64,000 nt of DNA from Cercozoa sp. M6MM (Eukaryota; Endomyxa: Ascetosporea). Made by a program: the position numbers and the translations under genes. The stretch is from assembly GCA_040357565.1 (NCBI GenBank), contig JBDODJ010000005.1, one strand, 5' to 3'. This document shows positions 36,684 through 48,534 of this stretch, piece after piece. How positions within the stretch are numbered: position 1 is the stretch's first letter; each line of letters opens with the position of its first letter. The notes under the pieces are model-generated. The model had not been told where the DNA came from and ran no database searches. It saw only the letters and a program-made list of their open reading frames with translations.

Positions 36684-39600
36684 ATGCGACTCACAAAGGC
36701 GCGTCGCTTGAAGTTTCGCTTCGATCTGCGACTCGACTTGGTCGAACTGGATGCTGCCTATGGCATGAACGCCGAGTCGTTTCAGGTTGGTTGGCGCAAG
36801 GTACCTTTTGTTTCCTGTCATTGCGCGTTGAGAGACAGGAGCCTGAGCGTGTGTTGTTTCTGTCCCGAAGGACCCCCGACGAGCGCAGTCGTCGTGGCAG
36901 GCTCCGCACCAGGTAGGCGACAAGTGCGTCATCGAGTGGCCGGGCGAATCGCTAACTCTGCTGGCGACAATGTTCGAGGCCAAGAAGAAGTCGAGTGCTC
37001 GCAAGAGCGGGCAGACCTTCCAGACCAAGTCGACCAAAGTTCTCGTGTCGGCCAAGGTCGGCAGCGATGTCTCTCGCGTCGGTGTCGTTGAACTCGAGTG
37101 AGTTGTTCTGTGTCCTCTTCTTCTTCTTCTGCCATTGTTATCAATGTTGAATTATCTGGGGGCTTGCTTGCAGTGTGGCACAGTATGTACGGTGCGACAT
37201 CGACGCCGTCGCGAGTGGAGTGCCGGCGTCGGGTCACTGCGACGTCATCCTGGTACCCCACCGTGTCGTTCTTGAGGCTGTACTTTCCCTTTTTCTATTC
37301 GTGTGTGCTGTGCGCAACAACAGACGCTGAAAAAGTGCGCCGCCAAACTTTCGCGCGTTGCTGTCCGTCTCTCGTGGCAGGCGCTCACTGATCTGGTATC
37401 TCACCCGTTAACCCCTTCTGACTCTATTCTTTATCCCCTTTACCCTTTATCCCTTTCCCTTTACCCTACACTTTACCCTCCTACCCCTCCAATGTGTCTG
37501 CAGCCTCCAGCAGAGCTGAGTCCGAGTGTGGCGTCGTTTGCGCCCGGTCACGACGACTCTGGCCGCATCTCGGCGCGTGCGTCAGAGGCGAGTTTCGAGT
37601 CACGTGCCATGTTCAACCCACTGGTAGCTTTGTCAACACTCTTTCTGCTGTCTTGGTTTGAGTGGTATATGTGAATACCCACAGGCGAGGAAACAACAGC
37701 CGAGCGGCGCCCCCGGGATGGCATTCGACGCCAGTCAGGACAAGTCCGCCAAGTCGAGTTCGCCACAGTTGCGTGCAGAAATCGACGTTCTGCAAGAACA
37801 GCTCGCCAGCAAATCCGGCGATCTCGAGCGCGCCGAAATGGAAATTCTTCGCCTCCAGAAGCAGGTACTCTCTGCTTTCACCCCTACCCTTGGGTTCAAT
37901 CTTCTATCAATACCCGTTCCTTAACGTATACCCTTTCCCTTGCAGTTGAACGAGGAACGTGCCAACGAGGAGAGTGAAGCGAACGCGCTGCGAAAGCAAC
38001 TCGAAAAAGCAAAGGCGAAACTCGAGCGCGAACGACGCGCTGCGGAAGAGTTGCGCGAGGAGAAGGCCAACGTAGCTTCATCTTTGTCCGTGCCTGCATT
38101 GTTCTTTTTTACTTATTGTGCAAGCAGGTCGAGCGGTGTCTCAAGGTGTCGTCGGCGCAAGTGGACTCGCTTCACACGGACATCACGGTGTCTGCCGAAC
38201 TTGCCAGCAGTCTCGAGGCGAAACTCAAGCGAATCGAAAAGGCGCGTGATGACGATGCAATGATACTCGCCGATGCCGAAGCACGCGTTGCCAAAGCAGA
38301 GGCTCGAGTTGCCTCCCTTCAGGCAGAGATCGCTGAAGTAGTGCCTCTCCCCTCCTGCCATACCACTTGACCCCACACACACCCTATCCCTCTCTCAGAG
38401 CAAGGAAACCATGACGTCTTTGGAGACCCAGGCCGTCCAGTCGGGCTGCAGTCTACAGGAGATGCAGCAGCTGCTGCAGGAACGGGATGACCGCGTGAGC
38501 GAACTCGAGCAGGAACTCCACCAGACGCAGCAGCGACAACGAGCGGCTGAGCAGCTCATTCGCGACGCTCGCGACGAGATCGCCAACTTTCGCAGCAGTA
38601 CTGCTTCCAGCGACAGCCGTGACGACGAGCTCCGACTCGCCCTCGCCGACAAGCTGCAGCTCGAGACCGAAAAGCAACAGCTCGAAAGCGCCAAGCAGCG
38701 ACTCGAGTCGCAGAATCAACAACTCGCCAACGACAAGAAGAAACTTGAAACCGAAAGCTCAAAACTCAAGACGCAAAAGCGCAATCTCGTCTCGGACAAG
38801 CAGCAGCTCGAAAACGAAAAACAACAACTCGAGTCGCGAAACCAACAACTCGAAAACGAGAAGCAGCAACTCGAAACTGAGAAGCGACAACTCGAAACTG
38901 AGAAGCGACAACTCGAAGCAGAGAAGCAAGAGCTTGAAACTGAGAACGAGGAACTCGAGGCCGAGAACGAAGAACTCGAAGCAGCCAACAGCAACGTCGC
39001 ACGACAACTCGAAACGAAGCAGGCCGAAAACGCGCAACTCACGCAGCGCCTCGAGCGCCTCGAACAAGACAGGCAGACTCAAGGACAGTCTCGAGAGCCT
39101 GAGCAGTCGCAGGAGCAATCTCAAGAACAGTCACCACAGGAAAGCGACAGGGGCGGTGAAGAGTTGCTTCAAGTTTGCCAGGAACTCGACGCCGAGCGCA
39201 AGCGATCCTCCGTTTTGCAAAGCGAGTTAGACGAGTTGCAGCGACGACTCGAGTCGGGTACTCCTGTTCCTGCTGCCTCTCTCCTTCTCAAACTCGCTTG
39301 GCTCACATGACTCACTTGACACCATTGCATGCAGCCACACACGAGGTGGCTAAGGCCGAAGCAAGCCACAAAAAGCTGCAGCAATGCGCGGAACGCAGTC
39401 TGAGGAGGCAGCAGAAACTGCTCGCACTGGTGCAAACGCGTGTGCAGAAGAGCGACCGACTCGTGCGATCCATCGACTCGCAGGTGGGCACACTCGAGTC
39501 GCGAATGTCCTCGCTGCAGCAGAAGGCGGCAACTCACGCGTGGCAGCAGCGCTGTCGTCGCGGCGACCTTCGAGCACGCGTTGCGGCTGCTGAAAGCGAA

Positions 39601-39945
39601 CAGTCAACGTGCCTTGTCTTTTCCACTTGCTTCCCACCCTTGTGTGTCTTGCTCACTTCCAACCCGCTTTTGTCTTGCAGTTCGAAAGCACGCTTGGTTG
39701 AACTTGAAGCACGACTCGTCGAACAGGAGCGCGCACTTGTGCGAGCAAAGGTATGCAGTGTCTCCGCTTTTTATGTAGACTGTACGTGCGTTCTTTCTCG
39801 TAGGTGCAACTGGTCGACATGGTGGATCAAAACTCGTCTCTCGAACTCACTGTCATGCAGCTGCAGGTGTGCTTGCTTTGCTTTATTGCTTTGAGTCGTA
39901 CAAAGCAGTGTCCTACGCCTTTAGAACGAACTCGAGGGGCGATAA
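36684..39945 (+). CDS. NT-C2 domain protein with long coiled coil
   Basis: The protein probably binds membrane or a cytoskeletal partner through an N-terminal C2-type domain and dimerises through its tail. The first exons (36,684-37,254) encode RRLKFRFDLRLDLVELD, SFQVGWRKG, KCVIEWPGESLTLLATMFE, TFQTKSTKVLVSAKVG, RVGVVELEVAQYV and CDVILVP, matching the strand pattern of the NT-C2 domain found in EEIG1, EHBP1 and plant coiled-coil proteins. The remaining exons are almost all heptad sequence; from about 38,640 to 38,990 the DNA itself is a 21-bp tandem array coding for QLE-type heptads. The last exon encodes only NELEGR and TAA (39,943-39,945). A chain of about eleven introns was followed by frame. 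The cellular role cannot be assigned. Confidence 0.78.
38640..38995 (+). repeat. 21-bp tandem repeat encoding exact heptads
   Basis: Copies of a unit close to CAACTCGAAACTGAGAAGCGA encode seven-residue repeats such as QQLENEK, RQLETEK and EELEAEN, one coiled-coil heptad per DNA unit. Adjacent copies around 38,880-38,920 are nearly identical, which suggests recent tandem duplication. Confidence 0.85.
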
Positions 39946-40263
39946 CGGGGCGATAATGACCGCTTTCTGTTTTCATTATTGAGTCGCGGTCGATCCGCGC
40001 CGCGTGTTTCCAGGTTGTACAGCACCGTACAATGTAGTAGTCATTGTAGTTGTCGCAGAAGTGGGAAAATACGATCACTCAGTTTTTTTTAAATCCAAAA
40101 TCCGCTCCATTGGCTCAGTGAACAGCAGGTAGAACGCCACACACTAGCCTAGTGTTCACGTGCGATAGGTGTAACGTTTGAGTGCTGTCAGCGCCGTACA
40201 ATTCCAATCAAGATACCAGGAGCATAAAATCGATCGTCATTTGTCTCAGACTCCCCTGACACG
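39946..40263. other. Intergenic between NT-C2 and spastin-like genes
   Basis: A 318-bp AT-rich stretch between two rightward genes, expected to contain a terminator and promoter. Nothing else recognised. Confidence 0.4.
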
Positions 40264-42591
40264 ATGAGTTCGGTCGTGGAAGGCAAGGTCCGCCGTGCGC
40301 AGCAGCAATTGACGGCTGCCGAAGAACTCGAGAAACAAGGCAACCGCGAGGTACTTCAGATGCATGTTGTTTCATGTGTCTCAGTGTGTACGTGCTTGTA
40401 TCGCAGGCTGCCCTCGCGAAGTACACACAAGGACTGGCGATTCTGATGGGTGTGCGGTGAGTTGTGGGGCATTAGCAAGGCATTCCTATCCGCATTACTT
40501 GTGCATATGCATGTAGAAAGCAAGTGCCACCTCAGACGTGGCAGCATCTCATGTACATATTTCGTTGAAATTAAAAAATCAATTGCTATTCTCAGCGTGC
40601 GCAGGCCGAAAGTGAACGCGTACATGCGGCACGCCGAGAGACTGAAGTCAGCCATCGAGTCCGGCAGTGCCACTGCCGCCGACAGCAGTGCGAACGGCGG
40701 CAAAAAGAGCGGCAAGAACTCCGCCGTCGATGATGAGTTGCGCACGCGCGTGTGTCGCGACATTCTCGAGAAGAAGTGAGCTGCAGCTTGTTGCTTCCGT
40801 CTGTACCTTTACTGAGCTGTGTTGTGCTACACAGAAGCAAAGTCAAATTCGACGATGTCGTTGGTCTCGACGATGTCAAGCAGCTGCTCCTTGAAGCTGT
40901 AGCACTAGACCAGTTTGTTTTTTTTTTCTGTCTCTGTCTGCACAGTATGTCTCGATAGGTGGTGTGGCCCTCACTGCGACCTGACCTGTTTGTTGACCTT
41001 CGTCGACCTCCCAGAGGTGTCCTGCTTTCTCTCCCCTCTCTCTCTCTCCTCTGTGTATGTTGATTTATTCATACTCACTCGCGTATGCACTGACAGGCCT
41101 GCTCTTGTTTGGTCCGCCGGGAAACGGCAAGACCATGATCGCCAAGGCTGTGGTACTTTCTGTCTTTATGTGTTTCTCTGTGTCTGCATTAGTGAGAAGA
41201 TACGTTTCAGGCTTCGGAATGTGATGCAACGTTTTTCAACATTTCCGCCGGCTCACTTCTCTCGGTAGCCCTATCTTAAAGTAGCTTGTTGTTTAGATTG
41301 CCTGGCACGGAACAGAGATACGTGGGTGACTCCGAACGTCTCGTACGAGCACTGGTATTGTACATTTCTCTGTTCAAAATGTTGTTGTTTTTGCTGTGCG
41401 GTATGCTTTCTTTCTCTAGTTCGCTGAGGCACGGGCACGTGCACCGTCGATTATTTTCGTGGACGAAGTCGACTCGCTTCTAGCCTCGCGTGGGGGCGGC
41501 GACTCGTCGTCGTCGTCCGATACCATGTGGGCCAACACATCTCCATCTCGTCTCTTTCTCCCCTGAGTGCTTACGGTTGGCGCTGTGCAGGCACCGCTTT
41601 CAGAACCAGTTTATTTCCGAATGGAACGGCGTGAGTGACGACGGCTCGCGCGTTCTCCTCATTGGCGCTACCAACCTGCCCGAGGTAGTAACACAGGTAG
41701 TAAAATGAAAAAACACAGTACAGGCAGCGTGTGTGCACAGGCTATTGACGAAGCGGCACGACGAAGATTCGAGTTGCGAGTCATGGTAACATACAGTATG
41801 CATCTGTACTAGCGAATAAACCTGTCTGTTTCGTGTATCTGACTGTCCGTTAAAAGGTTCCGATGCCGACGGCAGAGGTTCGACGTGCCGTTTTAAATCG
41901 CTTGATTTTGAATCCACCTCGAGGGTACCCAGGTTGTGTCGATATATATATATATATATAGTGCATTTATTTCCTAAATATATATATATATATATTCCTC
42001 GGACTATGGCAGAACAACGGTGAAGCACACTCTTTCTGAGCGACAAGCCCAACAGGTAGACCCCTACTTTCCCTTGCTATGGTTAAGACGATCGATCAGA
42101 GACTGTCTCAGGTCGTGCAAGCAACGGAAGGCTACTCGTGCAGCGACCTGAAGACCTTGTGTTCGCAGGCTGCTATGCTGCCTCTCCGTTCAGTGTATCA
42201 TTCACCCCCTTACGGACATTACGGCTTTTGCAATTTATGGTTGTGTGTGTGTGTGTGTGTGTGTTTCTTGCAGGAGCAGCAACGACATCAGACAAATTAG
42301 AACCGAGGACATTCCTGCAGTGTCTCTTGCGCACTTCCAGTCGGCGATGCGTGCCGTTCCGCCTTCTGTGTCACCTGGTATCGACTGCACTCACCTGTCT
42401 CAGCTCTCAGCTAGTCCTTCATTCTGGCCAAATCCCATTGCGCTTTATGTTCTATAGAGTCGCTTGCACACTACGCCAGATGGAACGACATGTACGGCAC
42501 ACGGCTTGGTGGCGTGCCTTCCGCGCACCAGCGGCTCGACAGACGACAAGTGCCGGCACAGCACACACGCACGCCCGTTCCCTTGTCTTAA
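40264..42591 (+). CDS. Spastin-like MIT-AAA ATPase
   Basis: This is a predicted meiotic-clade AAA ATPase (spastin/fidgetin/katanin/VPS4 group); the sequence best fits spastin-type microtubule severing. The N-terminus is MIT-like (VRRAQQQLTAAEELEKQGN, ALAKYTQGLAIL, YMRHAERLKSA). A linker leads to KVKFDDVVGLDDVKQLLLE, VVWPSLRPDLFVDLRRPPR, Walker A in GLLLFGPPGNGKTMIAKAV, pore-loop region SECDATFFNISAGSLL, RYVGDSERLVRALF, Walker B SIIFVDEVDSLLASR, SRVLLIGATNLPE, the arginine-finger region AIDEAARRRFELRV, and YSCSDLKTLCSQAAMLPLR. The C-terminal SVSPESLAHYARWNDMYG is typical of spastin and its relatives. About ten introns. The stop at 42,589-42,591 follows from the splice phase of the last exon. 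Confidence 0.9.
41943..41996. repeat. Paired (AT)n runs in an intron
   Basis: Two TA runs (about 41,943-41,961 and 41,976-41,996), separated by about 15 bp, lie in an intron of the spastin-like gene. They can pair as a hairpin. Confidence 0.75.
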
Positions 42592-42856
42592 TCTCGAATG
42601 TTTCTAGCGTACCGCACCTAGTCTACTAAGAAACCAACTATGTCGTTCCGCTGTACCAGACCTGGGGTCACAAGCGCACAGCCGTATTACGTTGGCTCGA
42701 ACATTTACAGTAAAACAGTCAGTACTGTACTTGCAAGGCTCCAAACAGTAAAATGTTCGAGCCGCGCGGATGCCGGTGAATGAGTGTCGGGCTCGACCCT
42801 AGGCAGTTAGTTGCTGGACACAAAATGATTTGACCGCACTTAACTATGGCTTGAAC
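42592..42856. other. Intergenic before the kinesin-like gene
   Basis: 265 bp. It contains a short inverted copy: CGAACATTTACAGTAAAA near 42,697 and CAGTAAAATGTTCGAGCC near 42,747. A 47-codon ORF starts at 42,640 but resembles nothing. Confidence 0.45.
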
Positions 42857-45800
42857 ATGTTCACAAAAGCGAGTGACGGGCGAATAGTACGCCCAAGAGG
42901 CGTAAAACCGGAGTCATTCGCGCGAGTCGTCGCTGCGGAGAGTGATACCTACCTAGGCGTGCGTATTTCCCAGGTATTCGATCTGACTTTTCACCCCAAC
43001 CTCGTCCATTCTGAGTGTCGCTGAGCATCTGTTGCGTAGAACCACAAGTCGCTTCGAATAGCAGATGAGACAGCGGAGTTCGAGCACGTGTTTGACGGCA
43101 ACAGTAGTGCACAAGATGCCGCTTCAAGGGTACGCGCTCCAAATAGTTTTCTTTCTTAAGAGCCTCAGCCAGTTTCATCGTTTACGTTGTTGCATTTCGT
43201 TCACCGGACAGATCCAAGAAACGGTACTGGACCCACTGATGCAACAGAATAACACGTGTCTGGTGATAACCGGCGACGCACGAGCTCTGCAAGAGAGTAG
43301 CGACTTCTTGTGGCGGCAACTCGTTACGCATCTCGGAAACGCTCTGTGAGTTGAACCTTTTTGTTGCTTTAGATTCGTTTCGATTTAAACCTTTGGACGT
43401 GTGATGTGGCACCTTGCGATAGGTACGAGAAAGTGGATGCAGCAGTTCTCTCTAACAGAGTTGGCGATGTTTCGCTTTCCGTGCAGGTGTCCCAGATCGG
43501 GTACGGACGGATTCTAGACCTGCTGTCGCCCGACCTTGTGCGCCTCGTGCTCGACGATGGAGCTGACGTGGGCGCCGTCATTAGGTGTGTTCTGTTCGTT
43601 GTAAACTTACAACCGCTTGTCCGCATACAGCTTCACTTTTGGATCTGCCAACCGGAGCAGAGGCAGCACGGTCGCCAAGGTACGGTCAGCGCGCGAATTT
43701 GCCAGCGTCGTCAATGACGCCTACAGAAACACGCATCAACTGCACTTAGCCGAAAGTGAACTCACAGGCAGTATGGAGAACGACGTGGAGTTCGGGACAT
43801 CTTTCACTTCAAGAGACGTTACGTGCATCATTTTGACACTGTGGATTTCAATGCAGGCACAGGTAGATGTTTTCTGTTACAGCTATCAGTACACAGCAGT
43901 TGCAAAGAATTATCCGATGCTTGTCTCTCTCAAGGATGACGAAAAAACGCTGGTGAAACTGCAGATCGCCCAGTTGCCCTGCGCAGACCTTGCGGGTCCT
44001 CTGAGCACAGTCTATCACTCGAGTTTTAACAGCGACGAAGCAGTTGCATGGCATCGAGTGATCTCGGCACTGTCCTCCGCCATCCAAGTGACACCCTGTC
44101 TAAACCTGATTGATGCGCTTTCATGGTGGTTGCTTGTGATTGGTGTGAAAGCAGGACGACGCAGTGCACAGTGTTCCCTTCGATGCAGGCACGTCAACAC
44201 GACTGCTTCGAGACGGGCTGGTGGGCAATTCGCGCGTCACACTGCTCCACACACTGCAGCAGTTCGACAGCGCCAATAGTGCTGCACTTCGTGGTGCAGT
44301 CTCGGTTCTCTCTACCGGTACGAACGTTTTGGGTTCGTTCTCACTTTGCTTCACTCCTCTTCCGCTGAACAGCGAGGGCGCTGGCAGCACTGGAGTCATA
44401 CCCTCTCAAGTGCACTTCTTTTCAGGTACAACAACTTCTGGGCTAGCATATGAGCACTGTGTGTAAATTTGTTGACTGATGCCGCATTGTAGTTGGGACT
44501 CTCACGCCAAGAGAGACTCCTCGCATGTCATTGGCGAAGTTCCTTGCGAACTGAATTAGCTGCGATGCGCCGACAAGCCGCCAATGCAACGCAGGTACGC
44601 ATCTGTTTTTGTCCTAAATAGAGTGATTTGTTGCACAAAACATGAAGATGATAACAGCATGAGTCGACGCGTTTGGTCAGCGTTCAACAGCAGGTAAGAA
44701 TCACCTGCAAGTTGAGCCCATAGCAACTGAAAGCTATTTCAATGAATTGTAGCTACTGTCTGCGCAAGAGGATTCGCGCCAGCTGCTACAGCAAAAGCAG
44801 CGCTTGTCGGAAGCTTTCGCTGCTTTTCGGACACGTTTCGACAGTGTCACCGAAGAAAAGGCTCGTTTGGCCAAGCACTTGGTATTGTACCGTTTATGTT
44901 CTACACAGTGTTGCATTGTTGATTCCTGAGCAGGTAAAATGTGAGCGAGAAAAACTGCAGTTGTCGAGAACTGCAATCGAAACTCGCCTCCAACACAACA
45001 AAGAAGCGGTGGGTGAACGAACTGACTCGCTACTACCTCTAAGTTCTAAGTGATACTTGTTTTACAGGAAGAAGCCACTGCCGCAAGATTCGAACTGGAA
45101 GCAAAATTGCTTGCCGAACAGGTACATTTTTCCCCGCCCGTAGCCGAGGCGAGGGCTTTTTACTGTCGCCGTGCGGCCAAATAGGAGAGTGCAAACGACA
45201 AGCGGAAAGAATGCGCCGAGTTGAACGCAAAAATTGTCGACCTAGAAGCGACACTGAAGGTAAAGCTCATACTTTTGTCAACTGAGACAACAAAACACAA
45301 CCCGCAACATGAACTGGACTCTAGAGCGAAACTGGGAAACTGCAAGACCAAGCAACAAAACTTCATACCGCTGTTGCAGACAGAGGTACTATCTAAGTTT
45401 AAGTTATATAGACTTGAAGAAAGGAAGACAAGGGAAGACGATTAACTGAAAGCACCAACGCAAGCTATGTTTGTATTAGAGAGTTTGCGACGAGAGTGTG
45501 TCGACTTGCGTGCGCGAAACGAGCGTCTCGGGATGGAAGGTGCGTGCGTTCAGTCTGGATTTACTCTGAGTTTTTCACATGAGTGAGGTGGCAACAGTTC
45601 TGAAGAAGGTCGCTCTGGAGAAGGAACTCGCAAAGCAGGCGAAAGAAATCGATGCGAACGTACCCTCGTCTATTTCATCTAGGGAGAACTCCACGTTTCT
45701 GGGTTTGTAGGCACAAAAACAACGTGCAATTGAAGAAAGACGACTCAACATGCAAGACGGCAACGTAAGCACCGAACCTGACCTGTCCCTGGGCTTGTTT

Positions 45801-46984
45801 CGTGTGATGATGAAAATGTGCGGTAGGATGCCTTGCGGGCCGCAAAGGAGGAAGCTGAAAAGAACGTTGCACAGGTGAGTAAGACAACGAACTGTTTGCA
45901 CGATACCAATACTGCTTTTACAGATGCGAGCGGAACTGTCTGAAAAAGTGGCGCAAACCGAGCGTTTGGAGGCCCTGCTTGCAAGGTTTTATTAAATTTA
46001 CACACTCACTGAAGTTTAGTTTGCGCAGAGGAGATGGCTTTCAATCATTAGAGCGGACGCCGTGCGCGAAAGACAGTTGGCAGAAATGGCAGCTGAGCAT
46101 CGTGCTGCACAAGAAGTAATACAGGCACAGCAGCGACAGGACCGACGGTACGTTCCTCCTGCGTGTTCTCTTGTTTCGCGTCTCACTACTGTATCACTCC
46201 TTTGACAGAGCTGCACAGTTTCAGATGCAGCGACTCAGCATTGCCCTCGAACTTGCGCACGAAGAGCGTATGCGCATATAATTGTTTGTCGGCAGTTCAT
46301 TGTGAATTGAGTAGGAGACACAACTAAAGAGAAAGCAGACGAACTGGAACAAACCGTTGCCGAAGTAAGCATGTTCGATGATTCAGATAGCAGCTATTTT
46401 TATCGTATAGCTGCAAGAGGAAATATCGAGGAAGGACAACAAATTGCTCCGCGAATCAGACGCGATTGCTCGGTAATCATTTCAGTTTTCGTTTGGTCTC
46501 TTTGTTTATGTTTTGTTTCCTCTGATGAACTTCATTTAGACAACTTGAGACTTTCCTGGCCAGCAACAGTGACGAAGCCTCCAAGATGCTTCGAACCTTG
46601 TCCAAGAAGCACGCGCAAACTGAAGCAACTTTGGTACGTTCAAGCTCAACAGGTGTCAGTCCAGCCGTCAAAGTTTGATCCATTTTGCCCAGACACAAGA
46701 GGCATGCAGATGGCGCGAGAGAGCTACCAATTTGACTCACCAGGCAACTGTAGAGACCTCTTTAAGAACTGAATGCACTTCCTACTCTACCATTTTACAA
46801 CCTATTGCAATAGCAACTGTCATCGCATTGTCACCGACTGCGTCTGGCATGTTCTCACCTTCTCGACCAGTGTCAAGAGTCAGAGGTAAAAGAAACGAGG
46901 CCAACTTTCAACAAACTTGGCCTTGCGAAGCTTGCTCTCAAACTTTAGACGCGAAACGCAGTCCTTGCCGCAGACGAAACCTTG

Positions 46985-47050
<66 letters not shown>

Positions 47051-47150
47051 NNNNNNNNNNNNNNNNNNNNNNNNNNNNNNNNNNNNNNNNNNNNNNNNNN
47101 NNNNNNNNNNNNNNNNNNNNNNNNNNNNNNNNNNNNNNNNNNNNNNNNNN

Positions 47151-47190
<40 letters not shown>

Positions 47191-48229
47191 CACAGACCAG
47201 AGTTGCTGAAGAAAGACACCATGAAGGACGTCAAACTGCAGGCTGTCAGCACTGCAGACGACGACTTGAGGTATCGACATGGAGTGAAGATTCCTTTTTG
47301 CAAACGTTTTTCGTCGAACTGAAGATTGGAGTTTTAGGGAAAAGCAACAGCTCAGAGAGAGTCTTGAAACGGCCCGTGCTCAGGTTCGAACGCTGACCCA
47401 GGAACTCGCACAAGCAACCGCTGCTACGGAAGAAGCCAGACAACTTAACGAGGACCTGCGGCAGGTAGCTTACATTGCGCTTTCGATGGAAAGCACGCAC
47501 ACGTGGAAATGCTGCGCAGCAAAAGATCGCTGACGAGCAGCGAAAAGCAGAACAACTGTCTGCACAGATTGCTGCCTTACAGTCGCTTGGCGCGGAGGTA
47601 AAGTAATGTCTTCTACTTCATAAAATACATGACTCAACAATTAGCCTGATTTTCACGAAGGTGAAAGAACAGCGGAAGCAGACAGAAGAAGAAACGCGAC
47701 AGTTGCGTGAAGAGAATCGAGCAGCCATCCGTCTTGCTGATGGTTTCTTGCCTCTCATTTGAATGACACTGTTTCAGGGTTCAATTAAACTGTGCACCGT
47801 TAAATCCACAGAATCCCAAAGGAGAGCCGAGATCGCCGAAGAGAAAGCTATGAAGCTCCAGCAGCAACTCGAAGAGTCTGCAACTGTCATGGTTGGTGAC
47901 AAGAAGGGCCGGAAACAACTGCGACATCTACAGCGCAAGCTTACTGGTATTGCGGTGTTGTGTCGTTTACAACTTACCTAGCTACACAAGGTGTGATAGA
48001 GCAACGCGAAGAGCTTGAACAACTGAGACAACAAACGCGCGCCAGTACTGCTGGCGAACTTGGCGAACTTGCAAGTGATCTCGGCGACACACGCTACATA
48101 CGAGAACTTGAAGAAGAGCGCGCTGCACTGTTGCTTCGCGCCACCCGTGCAGAGGCCGAGCTAAGAGCGATGAAGAAGGAGTACGGGAAGCGACTCGCTG
48201 AGTTAATGAACGCCCCTGTGAGAGGGTGA
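42857..48229 (+). CDS. Kinesin-like protein with degenerate motor and coiled-coil tail
   Basis: Exons joined by frame align with a kinesin motor in order: EFEHVFDGNSSAQDAA (FxFDxVFD region), IQETVLDPLMQQNN, then GDARALQES where GQTGSGKT is expected; VQVSQIGYGRILDLLSP (EIYNExxxDLL); QIAQLPCADLAGP (LVDLAGSE); DEAVAWHRVISALSSAI (NKSLxALGxVIxAL); and SVPFDAGTSTRLLRDGLVGN followed by SRVTLLHTLQQFDSANSAAL (PYRxSKLTRLLxDSLGGN). So the fold seems kept, but the P-loop is lost and switch I is not recognisable; nucleotide hydrolysis is doubtful. From about 44,490 to 48,229 nearly every exon is heptad coiled coil, ending KRLAELMNAPVRG. Many 40-70 bp introns. A 100-N gap lies in an AC-rich intron at 47,051-47,150. 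The first Met is inferred and could lie upstream. Confidence 0.72.
46986..47188 (+). repeat. (AC)n tract with a 100-N gap
   Basis: AC repeats flank exactly 100 Ns (47,051-47,150) in an intron of the rightward kinesin-like gene. Here AC, not GT, is in the sense strand, unlike most introns in the window. Confidence 0.9.
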
Positions 48230-48534
48230 CCGACACCAGTAGGTGGTAGATGCGCCGTCCGCTCCGGTAGTAAATGTCAATTGCGGTGTAAATACAACTT
48301 CAGTTAGTGGGAATACATACTTCAGTTCAAGAACGAGCATGAGCTGTAATTAGTACGAACGGAGGATCGATATTTTGTCGTGCGATGTAGGAGTGGACTT
48401 GTCGCAAGCGAAGTCGTACAATGTCTTGGATTTGAGGCGACAGGGTTGCGATGACTATCTCGTCACCTTTGTGTCTGTTGGCACTGTCTTCGTTTTCAAA
48501 AACCTACCCGCGGGTTTGAGAATGCACTAATTCA
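48230..48534. other. Convergent 3' intergenic region
   Basis: About 305 bp between the kinesin-like stop and the methyltransferase stop. No gene recognised. Confidence 0.4.
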
